Below, piece after piece: positions 8,106-17,277 of a stretch of DNA of 64,000 nucleotides. Position 1 is the stretch's first letter, and every line of letters begins with the position of its first letter. The stretch is taken from NCBI GenBank assembly GCA_003220535.1, contig QHSU01000063.1, forward strand, positions 1 through 64,000. The letters are read 5' to 3'. The DNA is from Candidatus Rokuibacteriota bacterium (GTDB lineage: Bacteria > Methylomirabilota > Methylomirabilia > Rokubacteriales > CSP1-6). The notes under the pieces are model-generated. The model was not told the DNA's origin and made no database searches. It saw nothing but the letters and a program-made list of their open reading frames with translations. The position numbers were made by a program, and so were the translations under genes.

Positions 8106-9056
8106 TCACTGGTAGCGGATCCGCGGGTCGAGCCACGCGTAGGTGAGATCGACGATCAGGTTCAGCGTGACCAGGGTCGCCGCGACCAGCATCACGTTGG
8201 TCTGCACGACCGGATAGTCGCGGTACAGGATCGCCTCCACGGTGAGCCGGCCCATCCCCGGCAGCGCGAAGATCTGCTCGACGACGAACGTGCCGGCCAG
8301 CAGCGTTCCCAGCTGCCCCCCGATGATCGTGACGACCGGGATCAGCGCGTTCTTCAGCGCGTGCTTGTACACGACGATGCGCCCGGCCAGCCCTTTGGCC
8401 CACGCCGTGCGCACGTAGTCCTCGCGCAGCGTCTCGAGGACCGTCGAGCGGGTCATGCGCATCGTGGCTGCCGCGAGGCGGTAGCCCAGCACGGCCGCCG
8501 GCAGCAGGAACTGCTGCAGGTTGCGCCACGGCGAGTCCCAGAAGCTCACGTAGCCGATCGGTGGGATCCAGTGGACCCAGATCGCGGAGAACGTGATGAC
8601 GAGCGTCCCCAGCCAGAAGTCGGGGATGGAGAGGCCGGAGACGGCGACGATGCGCCCGACGTAATCCGAGGGCTTGTCCTGTCGCGTGGCCGACAGCACG
8701 CCGACCGGCACGGCGATGACGAGCCCGATGACCATCGCCAGCGTCGCCAGCTCGAGGGTGACGGGAATCGCCTTCCGCAGCGAGACCGGGATCGGCTCGT
8801 TCGTGAAGATGGAGTCGCCGGGGTTGAAGCTCACCATCTGCCAGAGCCAGAGCAGGTACTGCTCGTGGTAGGGGCGGTCGAGGCCGAGATCCTTGCGGAG
8901 CTTTGCCAGCTCCTTCTGGCCGACGTTGCCGGACTCGCCCATCAGGGCGATCAGCGCGTCACCCGGCATGACGCGCATCAGGCCGAAAACGATCAGCGAG
9001 GAGAGCAGCAGGACGGGAATCGCGAGCAGGAGCCGCCGGATCACATACTTGTGCAT
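8106..9056 (-). CDS. ABC transporter permease, DppB/OppB type
   Basis: 316 aa. Starts with the family-typical M-x-x-Y-x-x-R-R-L-L helix. The EAA-like loop is E-D-Y-V-R-T-A-W-A-K-G-L (about 215-226) and the end is the conserved D-P-R-I-R-Y. Forms a heterodimeric channel with the DppC-like gene that follows. Lies 48 bases after the substrate-binding protein in the same operon. Confidence 0.94.
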   Translation of the reverse strand: MHKYVIRRLLLAIPVLLLSSLIVFGLMRVMPGDALIALMGESGNVGQKELAKLRKDLGLDRPYHEQYLLWLWQMVSFNPGDSIFTNEPIPVSLRKAIPVTLELATLAMVIGLVIAVPVGVLSATRQDKPSDYVGRIVAVSGLSIPDFWLGTLVITFSAIWVHWIPPIGYVSFWDSPWRNLQQFLLPAAVLGYRLAAATMRMTRSTVLETLREDYVRTAWAKGLAGRIVVYKHALKNALIPVVTIIGGQLGTLLAGTFVVEQIFALPGMGRLTVEAILYRDYPVVQTNVMLVAATLVTLNLIVDLTYAWLDPRIRYQ

Positions 9057-9104
9057 GACGGCTCAGAGCGCGCGCTCATCCGGCCTCCTCCCTCGCGCGG
9101 CTCG

Positions 9105-10802
9105 CTACTTATCGAGCCACAGCCGCGCCGTCGTCGGCGACCCATAGCCATCGGTGCGCCGGAGGGCAAGCGCGGCCATATTCCTGAGGTGCGGCTGGTA
9201 GAGGAAGAAGCCGGCATCGTATGGCATCCACATCCGGAGGACCTGGTCGAATTCTCGATCGACGATCTTCTTGGTGATCGCGCGCTGGTCGGCGCGATCG
9301 GGCGTCTGCCTGAGCTTCGTGGTTAGATCGTCGATGACGGGATCGTTGACGCGGAAGAAGTTCTTCGTGGACTTGGAGTGCATGTACTGGTAGGTCCGCT
9401 CGTCGAGGCCGACCGCGTGGCCCGACTGGAACCCCCAGGACATCCCGTCCCACTTGCTGTCGACGTAGCGCCCGTAGTAGGTCGTGTAGTCGAGCTTGGT
9501 GATCTTGATATTGATGTTGAGGTTCTTCTTGAGGTCCTGCTGCACGAGCTGGACCTGCGACGTCATCTGCGGGAAGTATTCATAGTAGAAGAGTGTCGTC
9601 TCGAAGCCGTTCCCGTGGCCCGCTTCCGCCAGGAGCTTCTTCGCGTCCGCCGGGCGGTATTGCCACCAGGGGCCGAGCTGCGCCATCGTCGGCATTTTCT
9701 CCTGGTAGTACACGTACGGAACGCCCCACCCCGGGATACCATGCCCCTCGAAGACCGTCTCCACCTGCTTCTGGCGGTCGATGGCCATCGAGATGGCTCG
9801 CCGCACCCGTAGGTCGTTGAAGGGCGGCTTGTCCTGCGCCAGAGCCAAACCGAACGGCGCCAGCACGTTCTTGTACTCCTGCACGATGGCCGCGGGATTG
9901 GTCTTGCGGGCGACCTCCACCTCGGACAAGCTCGACACCTGCAGGATGTCGCTCTGCCCTGTGCGGAACGCCGCCAGGCGGGTCGCGGCATCCGGCGTCG
10001 AGAGGATGACGCACTCGTCGACATACGGGCGGCCCTTGTCGTAGTAGTCGGGGTTCCGCTGGAGCACCACCCGCACCTTGCGGGTGTGCTCTTTCAAGAC
10101 GTAGGGCCCGGTGCCGATCATGCGCTTCTTGAGGTCGCCGTCCTCCTCCAGGATCTCGCGGGAGAAGATCACCGTGACGGATTCGGCCACGTTCTGCGGG
10201 AACAGCACGTTGGGCGTGTGGAGGTGCACGCGCAGCGTGTGCTTGTCCGGCGTCTCCATCCCCTCGATCTCGCGGAACGTAAACGACTGGACCCCTTCCT
10301 TCCCGTACGCCTCGAAGCAGTACTTCACGTCGGCGGCGGTGAGCTCGCGGCCGTTCAGCGGCGCGACGTTGTGCCACTTGACCCCCTGGCGCAGCTTGAA
10401 CGTCCACGTCCGGTAGTCAGGGCTCGACTGCCAGGACTCCGCGAGATCGCCCTTGAGCGTGAGGTCGTTGGTCCCGCTCGCCTCGTCGGGGAACGCGTAG
10501 CGGACGAGGCGACTCGAGGTAAGGCCGGCGAACTGAAAAAGCCCGATCGATTGGGTGAGCCGCGGATCGATCACCGGCGGGTCCCAGGCGGAGGCGCGCG
10601 TGAGAACCCCTCCGCGCTTCGGCGGCTTCGTGCTCGCCGGGATCCAGTCGGGATACGCCGCCGCCGTTTGAGCCGACGCACGCCCCCGGTCCGCGCCGAC
10701 GAGAAGTGCCGTCATCCCGGCACCGGTCCAACCCGCGCGCTTGAGAAAGTCGCGTCGCGTCACGTTCCGGCGAGCGGTCCTGCGAGGGTTAGTGGCGGAC
10801 AT
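9105..10802 (-). CDS. Extracellular solute-binding protein family 5 (Tat-exported)
   Basis: 565 aa from ATG 10802, which has GGAAGGAG just upstream; in-frame ATGs further up would extend it into the regulatory region. The N-terminus carries a twin-arginine signal (T-R-R-D-F-L-K-R-A-G) then a hydrophobic stretch ending before A-S-A-Q. The body is SBP_bac_5: G-D-L-A-E-S-W near the start, L-R-x-G-V-K-W-H, the A-D-V-K-Y-C-F-E motif and an R-R-A-I-S-M-A-I-D-R block. Binds a peptide-like or other solute for the DppBC permeases downstream. Divergent from a second binding-protein gene. Confidence 0.92.
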   Translation of the reverse strand: MSATNPRRTARRNVTRRDFLKRAGWTGAGMTALLVGADRGRASAQTAAAYPDWIPASTKPPKRGGVLTRASAWDPPVIDPRLTQSIGLFQFAGLTSSRLVRYAFPDEASGTNDLTLKGDLAESWQSSPDYRTWTFKLRQGVKWHNVAPLNGRELTAADVKYCFEAYGKEGVQSFTFREIEGMETPDKHTLRVHLHTPNVLFPQNVAESVTVIFSREILEEDGDLKKRMIGTGPYVLKEHTRKVRVVLQRNPDYYDKGRPYVDECVILSTPDAATRLAAFRTGQSDILQVSSLSEVEVARKTNPAAIVQEYKNVLAPFGLALAQDKPPFNDLRVRRAISMAIDRQKQVETVFEGHGIPGWGVPYVYYQEKMPTMAQLGPWWQYRPADAKKLLAEAGHGNGFETTLFYYEYFPQMTSQVQLVQQDLKKNLNINIKITKLDYTTYYGRYVDSKWDGMSWGFQSGHAVGLDERTYQYMHSKSTKNFFRVNDPVIDDLTTKLRQTPDRADQRAITKKIVDREFDQVLRMWMPYDAGFFLYQPHLRNMAALALRRTDGYGSPTTARLWLDK

Positions 10803-10981
10803 CGAGACGCTCCTTCCCATCCGGAAATTATCGAATGAAAACACGGGTCACGCGTGCGGGGAACCTCCCATACGCACCGAGGGAAGTCAAGGGATTCCTC
10901 CTTGACGGGGTACTCTCTTTGAGCCCATCCTCGGCGCATCGCGGCAGTGCGATAACAATCCCTTCTCGGGAGGGTCGCATT

Positions 10982-12526
10982 ATGCGGGCTTCGCGTCGCA
11001 GCTTCGTGTTGGTGCTCACGGCAGCGGTCCTCATGCTGGGAACGATTCGGGAAGCGCGCGGTCAGGCGCCACCGGCCGGAGAAGTGATCATCGCCTGGCA
11101 CGTCACGATCGCTCCGACCTGGTTCGACCCGTCCTCCGCTCCACCTCAGATCACGCCCTTCGGCACGCTCTACGCCATCCATGACGCTCTCGCGCGCCCG
11201 ATGCCGAACCAGAAGATGGGCGCGAGCCTGGCGGAGTCGTGGACGGAGAGCCCGGACGGGCTCGTGTACGAGTTCAAGCTGCGCCGCGGGCTCAAGTTCC
11301 ACAACGGCGATCCCGTCACCACCGAGGACGTGAAGTTCAGCTTCGAACGCTACAAGGGCGCGGGTGCCAAGGAGCTCCAGTCGCGCGTCCGGCAGGTGGA
11401 CGTCGTCGACCCCCTCACGGTGCGCTTCCGTCTGGAAAAGCCCTGGCCAGACTTCATGACGTTCTACGGAACGACCGCCACCGGCGCCGGGATCGTCGTC
11501 CCCAAGAAATACATCACGCAGGTCGGGGACGACGGGTTCAGGAAACATCCGATCGGCGCCGGGCCCTACAAGTTCATGGGCCATACGCCGGGCGTCGAGG
11601 TGGTGCTGGAAGCGTACACGGGCTACTGGCGGCGCGTGCCCAACGTCAAGCGACTGGTCATGAAGAGCGTGCCCGATGGCAGCACGCGCCTGGCGATGCT
11701 GAAGACCGGAGAGGCTGATATCGCGGTCGCCCTCGATGGCCCCGAGGGCCTGGAAGTGAAACGCGACTCGCGGCTCCAGCTCGTGTCGTCACGGCATGCG
11801 TCGATCTTCTGGATCGAGTTCGCGGACCAGTGGGACGCCAAGTCGCCGTGGCACGACAAGCGTCTGCGCCAGGCCGTGAACTTCGCGCTCGACCGCAAGA
11901 CGACGAACGAGGCGGCCTGTCTGGGCTTCTGCCCGCCGGCCGGGGTCATCGTGCCACGCGTGATGGACTTCGCGCTGCAGGTCGAGCCCCCGCCCTACGA
12001 TCCGCAGAAAGCCAAGCAGCTGCTCGCCGACGCCGGCTATCCCAACGGGCTCGACGCCGGGGACTTCGTGCCGATTCCCGGATTTCCCACGGTGGCGGAA
12101 GCCGCGGTGAACTATCTCAACGCGGTCGGCATCCGGGTGAGAATGCGGCCGATGGAGCGCGCGGCCTTCTACGCCGCGTGGCGGGAGAAGAAGCTGCACG
12201 GGCTGTTCATGCCCGCGGTCGGCAACTCCGGCAACGCCGCCAGCCGCGTGGCGGAGTTCATCAGCTCCAAGGGCTCCTACGCCTACGGCGGGTATCCCGA
12301 CATCGACGATCTGTTCCAGCAGCAGGCCGGCGAGCGCGACGTCAAGAAGCGCGAGGCGCTGCTCCATCGCATCCAGCAGCTGACGATCGACCGGGCGATG
12401 TTCGCGCCGATCATGGACCTGCGGGCCCTGATGGGGATCGGACCGCGCATGGCCGACCACACGATCAACCTCGTCCCGATGACGGTCTGGCCGTCCTACG
12501 AGGACATGAAGGTCAAGAGCCAGTAA
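10982..12526 (+). CDS. Second family-5 solute-binding protein (Sec-exported)
   Basis: 514 aa from ATG 10982, preceded by GGGAGGG. Residues 1-27 are a Sec signal peptide ending R-G-Q-A. Family-5 signature blocks are present: L-A-E-S-W, L-R-R-G-L-K-F-H-N-G, V-K-F-S-F-E-R-Y, G-A-G-P-Y-K and L-R-Q-A-V-N-F-A-L-D-R. No permease gene accompanies it, so it may deliver to the divergent DppBC or to a distant transporter. It shares a 179-bp intergenic region with the first binding protein, suggesting joint control. Confidence 0.92.
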   Translation: MRASRRSFVLVLTAAVLMLGTIREARGQAPPAGEVIIAWHVTIAPTWFDPSSAPPQITPFGTLYAIHDALARPMPNQKMGASLAESWTESPDGLVYEFKLRRGLKFHNGDPVTTEDVKFSFERYKGAGAKELQSRVRQVDVVDPLTVRFRLEKPWPDFMTFYGTTATGAGIVVPKKYITQVGDDGFRKHPIGAGPYKFMGHTPGVEVVLEAYTGYWRRVPNVKRLVMKSVPDGSTRLAMLKTGEADIAVALDGPEGLEVKRDSRLQLVSSRHASIFWIEFADQWDAKSPWHDKRLRQAVNFALDRKTTNEAACLGFCPPAGVIVPRVMDFALQVEPPPYDPQKAKQLLADAGYPNGLDAGDFVPIPGFPTVAEAAVNYLNAVGIRVRMRPMERAAFYAAWREKKLHGLFMPAVGNSGNAASRVAEFISSKGSYAYGGYPDIDDLFQQQAGERDVKKREALLHRIQQLTIDRAMFAPIMDLRALMGIGPRMADHTINLVPMTVWPSYEDMKVKSQ

Positions 12527-12548
12527 CATCTCTCACAGGAGGCTGACC

Positions 12549-12848
12549 ATGACCCTGGATCGCTACACGAAGGCCGTGCTGACCGTCATCGCCGTGGCGC
12601 TCGTCGTGATCGCCGCTCGTCCCTTGCTCCCCGCATCGGGTTGGCCCGACGCGCTCCAGCTGGCTCCGGCGCAGGCGCAGAGCATGGCCGCCCGGGAGGC
12701 CACGATCCCGAAATCGTGGGGCAAGTTCGTGTCCTACAGCGGCGGCAATCTGCAGCTCGAGGGCTCCGATCGCTCGGTGCGCATCGTCGACCTCGACGGA
12801 AAGCCGCCCGAGTATCCCAAGCTGAAGTGGATCATCAAGTTTGAGTAG
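12549..12848 (+). CDS. Small membrane-anchored or exported protein, unknown
   Basis: 99 aa. An N-terminal transmembrane/signal helix (about 8-25) is followed by A-Q-A-Q-S, then a compact tail with W-G-K-F-V-S-Y-S-G-G-N-L and V-R-I-V-D-L-D-G-K that looks like a small beta domain. An AGGAGG site lies 6 bases before the ATG, 22 bases after the binding-protein stop, so co-expressed. No family recognised; an accessory envelope protein of the transporter is a guess. Confidence 0.7.
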   Translation: MTLDRYTKAVLTVIAVALVVIAARPLLPASGWPDALQLAPAQAQSMAAREATIPKSWGKFVSYSGGNLQLEGSDRSVRIVDLDGKPPEYPKLKWIIKFE

Positions 12849-12865
12849 AGCAATCAGAGGAGGGG

Positions 12866-12893
12866 GCTTGGGGGGCCCATCGAGGCCCCCATG
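12866..12893. terminator. Bidirectional terminator-like hairpin between convergent genes
   Basis: GGGGGCC (12871-12877) and GGCCCCC (12884-12890) pair across a 6-base loop in the 49-bp gap between two convergent stop codons. No T-run follows on either strand, so it could equally be a transcript-end stabiliser. Confidence 0.5.
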
Positions 12894-12897
12894 TAAG

Positions 12898-14109
12898 CTA
12901 GCTCGGTCGGGTTGCGCCGACAGCGCCCACGTTGAAGTCTGGGAACCGGTCGCGCAACGCGGCGATGTCGGGAAGGACGACGACATCGGCGAAGGCCCCG
13001 GCTTTCATCGCCCCGAGCCACTGCTCCGGGGTGAGGAATCCCCCGTTGGGCCGGTACGTCGGGTGCAGCACCGGAGACCGGAACGTTTCCATCAAGTTGA
13101 AGATGAACTCGATGTAGACCGCTTGAGCGGGCGTCGTGCGTATGCACTCGGAGGCGACGAGCCGGCCACCAGGCGCCAGGCTGTGGAAGATCCCGCGAAT
13201 CGTGAGGTCGAGGTCGCGCGCAACGTGCAGCGTGTTCACGGCATACACCAGTGACAGGCTGCCCGGCGCGACTCCCTGCTCCTCGAATGAGCGATTCATA
13301 TCCAGCGACCCGAACTTCAAGAATGAAGCCTCAGGAAAGCGCGTCTGGAGCGTGTGCTGGCCCCGCCGCAGAAAGAAGGGAACGAGCTCGGTGAAGCGAT
13401 ACTCACGGATGTCCGGCCAGCGCCCCGCGCGCCGCAGCCCGTCGAGAAGAGCGGCGGCGCCGCTCCCGAGCCCGCCGCCGAGCTCCATGATGGCGACCGG
13501 ACCCGGCGGCAGCCACTCCTCTACCGCACCGGCTCCGACGAGGTTATTCACGGCGTAGAGGCCGTTGTCGTTCGAGAAAAAGTCCACCCAGAGGCGCAGC
13601 CGACTCGGTGAGAAGAGAATCTCCTCGCCGGTGCGCTCGCCACGTAAGAACGCCGGATAGTCTCGGGCCACGGTCTCGGCCAGGACATAGGACGGCAACC
13701 AGGACGGGTCCTGGCGGTGCTGCTCCTCGAGCACCGACGCCGGGTCGAGCTCCGGCACCGCCGCACGGACCCGAAAGCGGGGTTGGCCGTGGCCGTCGGT
13801 CTGCTCGAGGACGCATCGATGGCTGAGTCGGCGCAGGATCCACTCGACCGGCACGCGCGCGCGCGCGGGCTCGAGGCCGGCGCGGGCAATGATCTCCTCC
13901 GCGGTGCCTGGCTCACCGGTCACCGCCGCCGCGAGCCCAGACGTACGGAACACGGAGAACACGAGACGATGGACGAACTCGTCGTAAAGGCGCGCGGAGC
14001 GAACGAATGAGGCGGTGAACGGCGCTCTGACCCGAGCCGGGAGCACCTCGGACAAGTCGCTGGCCATCTTGTGCGCTTCCCCGAGGTCGATCACTTCCTC
14101 AATCGCCAT
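12898..14109 (-). CDS. Class I SAM-dependent methyltransferase
   Basis: 403 aa. The C-terminal half has a Rossmann methyltransferase: motif I is M-E-L-G-G-G-L-G-S-G (about 208-217), an acidic turn follows and L-V-Y-A-V-N-T-L-H is motif IV. The N-terminal half (about 1-190) is helical with a winged-helix-like part, as in O- and C-methyltransferases of polyketide pathways. Lies 27 bases after the acyltransferase gene, so one operon. With acyltransferase and ketosynthase genes nearby it may act on a lipid or polyketide. Confidence 0.82.
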   Translation of the reverse strand: MAIEEVIDLGEAHKMASDLSEVLPARVRAPFTASFVRSARLYDEFVHRLVFSVFRTSGLAAAVTGEPGTAEEIIARAGLEPARARVPVEWILRRLSHRCVLEQTDGHGQPRFRVRAAVPELDPASVLEEQHRQDPSWLPSYVLAETVARDYPAFLRGERTGEEILFSPSRLRLWVDFFSNDNGLYAVNNLVGAGAVEEWLPPGPVAIMELGGGLGSGAAALLDGLRRAGRWPDIREYRFTELVPFFLRRGQHTLQTRFPEASFLKFGSLDMNRSFEEQGVAPGSLSLVYAVNTLHVARDLDLTIRGIFHSLAPGGRLVASECIRTTPAQAVYIEFIFNLMETFRSPVLHPTYRPNGGFLTPEQWLGAMKAGAFADVVVLPDIAALRDRFPDFNVGAVGATRPS

Positions 14110-14136
14110 GATGGCGTGCGATCCCTCCCGAGAGGC

Positions 14137-14955
14137 TCACGCCCCGAATGGGTTCCAGATGTCGAAGAAATTGAACCACTGGGTCGGCTTCTCGGCCACG
14201 ATCCGCTCCAATTCGCGCACCCAGACGCACAGGGCGTCTTCCTCACCTCCGTGCGCGATCGACATGGGCGGAAGTACCCTGAGAGCGTATCGACCGTCGG
14301 TGTCGAGCGTGCAGAACGCGGGAACGACGGGAACGCCTGCGGCGCGCGCGAGGTGGAAGGGCCCGACCGGAAACGGCGCCGGTTGCCCAAAGAACGGCAC
14401 CGGCACGTCGCCGCGAGTGCCGAGGGCGCGGTCGCCCTGCAGCGCGACCGCGTCGCCGCGCCGGAGCGCAGCGATCAGCGTCAGCGAGACCGTCGGGTGC
14501 GAGCGGGCCACGAAGCGAAGGCCGCTGCCGTCGCGACGGAGCCAGCGTTCCAGGGCGCGCGCCTCCTCCACCGCCACCACGATGTGCGTCGTCCGCGCAG
14601 AATGCCGAGCCAGCAAACGGCCCGCCAGCTCCCAGTTGCCGACGTGCGCCGTCAGCGAGACGACCGGCCCCTCCCGACCGTTCAGGTGCTCCCGGCCCTG
14701 GATCGCTCCCACGTACGCAGGGAGCCTCACTGGACGCCGGCTCGCCGAGATCAGATCGCTGAAGCACATGGCGAACTCGCTGAAGACCTCGGTCGTCAGC
14801 TGGTCGAGCCGCCGGCCGGTGGCCCCGGTCATCACTCCAAGAGTCTTGCGGACCACTGCGCGCTCGGCCGGCAGGAATGAGAGAGCCAGGTGCCCGACGC
14901 GGCGAGCCAGCCCGAGGCGCATCCGGCGCGGCAGCCATCCCATCGCCGCCGTCAA
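14137..14955 (-). CDS. LpxL/HtrB-family lipid acyltransferase
   Basis: 272 aa. The catalytic H-x4-E/D motif is seen as H-V-G-N-W-E (about 112-117), with a downstream D-R-A-L-G ... V-P-F-F-G block typical of lauroyl/myristoyl acyltransferases. A stretch near the N-terminus could anchor it to the inner membrane. It should transfer an acyl chain from acyl-ACP to a lipid A precursor or a related glycolipid. The start is TTG 14955 (GGAG upstream) or ATG 14943. LpxL-type enzymes also accompany aryl-polyene clusters, relevant to the ketosynthase operon nearby. Confidence 0.88.
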   Translation of the reverse strand: MTAAMGWLPRRMRLGLARRVGHLALSFLPAERAVVRKTLGVMTGATGRRLDQLTTEVFSEFAMCFSDLISASRRPVRLPAYVGAIQGREHLNGREGPVVSLTAHVGNWELAGRLLARHSARTTHIVVAVEEARALERWLRRDGSGLRFVARSHPTVSLTLIAALRRGDAVALQGDRALGTRGDVPVPFFGQPAPFPVGPFHLARAAGVPVVPAFCTLDTDGRYALRVLPPMSIAHGGEEDALCVWVRELERIVAEKPTQWFNFFDIWNPFGA

Positions 14956-15095
14956 GAGATAGATCTCCGCACGGTTGTATGGGTGGGCATGCCACTGCGG
15001 CGACGTCCCCTGCGTCAGCAGATTGCGCTCTGCGGCGACGGTGTGTCAGGACTGGTCATGTTCCACAGTTTAGAGTGAGACGGCAGCAGTCTACC

Positions 15096-15117
15096 CAGCC
15101 CCGGCGTGCGAGACAAG
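15096..15117 (+). repeat. Dispersed repeat, CCCCGGCGTGCGAGAC core (copy 1)
   Basis: The stretch CCCCGGCGTGCGAGACAAG in the divergent gap before the glycosyltransferase recurs almost unchanged at 43453-43471, there with a complementary upstream arm. Meaning unknown; perhaps half of a palindromic element. Confidence 0.5.
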
Positions 15118-15135
15118 GTACGATGAGGCAGGCCG

Positions 15136-16254
15136 ATGACCCGCGTCCTGATCCTCACCGCCAGCTACGGCTCGGGCCACAACGTGGCCGCCCGGAGCCT
15201 CGCCGCCGGGTTCGAGTGCGAACGGGCCGCCGTCACCGTCGTCGATCACTTTCGCGAGCTCGTTCATCCCCTCTTCGATCGCTGGAGCCGCGCGCTCTAT
15301 CACACGCTCCTGAGACGGGCGCCGTTCCTGTGGGGCCTCGGGTACTCGCTCGGCGACTGGATGGCGAGCGACTCGTCCCTGACGCTCGGCGCGACCCGCC
15401 TCGGCACCCGGCGCCTCGCCGCGCTGCTGGAGCGGCTGACGCCCGACGTCGTCGTCACGGTCCACGCGACGCCGGCGGCGGCGATGTCGGCGCTCGCCCG
15501 GCTGGGCGACCGCGTGCCGCCCCACACGACGGTCATCACGGATTTCGTCGCGCACAGCCAGTGGATCGCGCGTCACGTCGACCGCTATTGCGTCGCCGAC
15601 ACCGAGGTGCGTCACGAGCTCATCGCGCGCGGCATCCCCGTCGAGCGCATCCTCGTCACCGGCGTCCCGGTGCGCGCCGAGTTCGCCGCACTCGGCGCGC
15701 CGGCCGCCGCGCGCCAGGCCCTGGGGCTCTCGGCACGGACGCCCGTCGTCCTCGCGATGGCGGGCTCGCAGGGCGCGCTCGGCCGCCTTCCCGACGTCGC
15801 CCGCGCCCTCCGGGCGATGCGCCGACCGCTCCAGGGGTTGATCGTGGCGGGTCACGACCCGCGTCTGCACGCGACGCTCTCGCGGTTGACGGACGGCACC
15901 ACCATCCGCACGCTCGGCTACGTCGACGACGTCGGCGGCCTGATGGCGGCGGCGGACTTGCTCGTGACCAAAGCCGGAGGCATGACGCTCGCCGAGGCCA
16001 TGGCGGCCGAGACTCCGCTCCTTCTGTACGGCTCGCTGCCCGGGCAGGAGCGACGCAACGAACGGTTCGCCGCGCGGGCCGGGATCGCGCTCGTGGCGCG
16101 CCGGCGCCCGGAGCTGACGCCGCTCCTCGAGTGGGCGCTCAGCGAGCCGGACCTGCTCGAGCGCCTGCGCGCGCAGATGCGTCGGCTCCGGCGTCCGGAC
16201 GCGACGGACCGGATCGTCAGCGCGGTGCTCGGGAGCGGCGTGCGGACACGATGA
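15136..16254 (+). CDS. MGDG-synthase-like (MurG-fold) lipid glycosyltransferase
   Basis: 372 aa GT-B enzyme. The N-terminus L-I-L-T-A-S-Y-G-S-G-H-N matches the MGDG synthase domain (PF06925 type). The C-terminal half has the sugar-nucleotide site G-S-Q-G-A-L-G and K-A-G-G-M-T-L-A-E-A-M-A (about 278-289), as in MurG and processive diacylglycerol glucosyltransferases. Acceptor is expected to be a membrane lipid (diacylglycerol or a hopanoid). Its stop overlaps the start of the deacetylase gene (ATGA), so the two probably act in series. Confidence 0.88.
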   Translation: MTRVLILTASYGSGHNVAARSLAAGFECERAAVTVVDHFRELVHPLFDRWSRALYHTLLRRAPFLWGLGYSLGDWMASDSSLTLGATRLGTRRLAALLERLTPDVVVTVHATPAAAMSALARLGDRVPPHTTVITDFVAHSQWIARHVDRYCVADTEVRHELIARGIPVERILVTGVPVRAEFAALGAPAAARQALGLSARTPVVLAMAGSQGALGRLPDVARALRAMRRPLQGLIVAGHDPRLHATLSRLTDGTTIRTLGYVDDVGGLMAAADLLVTKAGGMTLAEAMAAETPLLLYGSLPGQERRNERFAARAGIALVARRRPELTPLLEWALSEPDLLERLRAQMRRLRRPDATDRIVSAVLGSGVRTR

Positions 16255-16964
16255 TTCTCGGCCGACTGGCGCTTGGCGCAGCCGCGGCCTGGGCCGCGTA
16301 CACGTTGGGCGCCCACGTGCTGGCAGCCGGCTGCGTCCGGCGTGGCCCGGCGACCCGCCGCCGCATCGCCCTCACCTTCGACGACGGCCCCGATGCGGTC
16401 TGGACCGAGCGGACTCTCGTGCTGCTGGACAAGCAGCAGGTTCGCGCCTCGTTCTTCCTCGTCGGCGAGCGCGCGGCTCGCGCGCCCGAGACCGTGCGCC
16501 GGATCGTCGCGGCGGGACACGAGATCGGCAGCCACGGCTGGTCGCACCGGAGCCTCTGGCTCTGCGGACCGCGTCGCACCGAAGCCGAGATCGGCCGCGC
16601 CCATCGCTTCCTCTCCGAAGCCGCCGACCGACCGGTCCTGCATTTCCGCCCGCCCTGGGGCATGGTGAACGCCCCGATGTTCGCCGCGCTCCGCCGCTGC
16701 GGCGAGCGGTGCGTGTTCTGGTCGATCCAGCCCGAGGGCCTACGGGCGGCGCCGGCCGCCGAGCAGGCGGAGCACGTCATGCGCCGCGCCCATCCCGGCG
16801 CCATCGTGAACCTGCACGACGCCGAGGGCGTGCGCGGTGCGCCGGAGCGGCTCCTGGCCGCGCTGCCGGCCATGATCGAAGGGCTGCGAGCAGCCGGCTA
16901 CGACTTCGCGACGGTGGGCGAGCTACTCGAGCCGCGAGGCTCAGCGACGCTGGGTATCTTCTGA
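16251..16964 (+). CDS. NodB-type polysaccharide/glycolipid deacetylase
   Basis: 237 aa with an N-terminal membrane helix. Motif 1 T-F-D-D-G-P-D (about 45-51) supplies the catalytic base and metal Asp, and motif 2 H-x3-H is S-H-G-W-S-H (about 94-99). R-P-P-W-G and the late I-V-N-L-H-D match motifs 3-5. Zinc-dependent removal of N-acetyl (or N-formyl) from a sugar. Coupled to the preceding lipid glycosyltransferase, so a glycolipid amino sugar is the likely substrate. Confidence 0.9.
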   Translation: MILGRLALGAAAAWAAYTLGAHVLAAGCVRRGPATRRRIALTFDDGPDAVWTERTLVLLDKQQVRASFFLVGERAARAPETVRRIVAAGHEIGSHGWSHRSLWLCGPRRTEAEIGRAHRFLSEAADRPVLHFRPPWGMVNAPMFAALRRCGERCVFWSIQPEGLRAAPAAEQAEHVMRRAHPGAIVNLHDAEGVRGAPERLLAALPAMIEGLRAAGYDFATVGELLEPRGSATLGIF

Positions 16965-16978
16965 TGATGCCGCTGTAA

Positions 16979-17257
16979 TTTTGCAGCTGTCGCCGCCACC
17001 ACCGCGCCGTCCACGAGGAAGGCTTTCTGCTCGATCGATTGCCGGACGGAGAGCTGCGGTTTCGCCGCCCGGATGGGCGACTGCTGCCCGAGGTCGCGTC
17101 TCCTCCCGAAGTGACCGGCGATCCCGTCGAGGTCGTCCGAGCACGCAACGATGCGGAGGGGCTGGTCCTGAATGCGCGGACTATGACCCCGAGCTGGCTG
17201 GGGGAGCACCTCGACGTGGGCTACGCGATCGACGTCTTGCACCCGTTGGCACGCTAG
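16979..17257 (+). pseudogene. Remnant of DUF222/HNH endonuclease (C-terminus)
   Basis: Directly after an in-frame stop the frame reads C-R-R-H-H-R-A-V-H-E-E-G-F followed by L-P-D-G-E-L-R-F-R-R-P-D-G-R. That is the end of the HNH domain and its conserved tail in DUF222/13E12-type HNH endonucleases. The whole N-terminal domain and the first half of the HNH motif are absent. A TTG at 17039 could start a 72-residue product, but decay is the simpler reading. Confidence 0.75.
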
Positions 17258-17277
17258 CGCCTCGGGCGGGTCGATCG

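Noticed and set aside
10803..10981. Promoters between the two divergent binding-protein genes
   Set aside because: TTGAC-like hexamers occur on both strands but no -10 element at proper spacing, so none is called.
17039..17257. Intact 72-residue gene
   Set aside because: The similarity to the HNH tail continues upstream of the TTG to an in-frame stop, so it is a truncated remnant.
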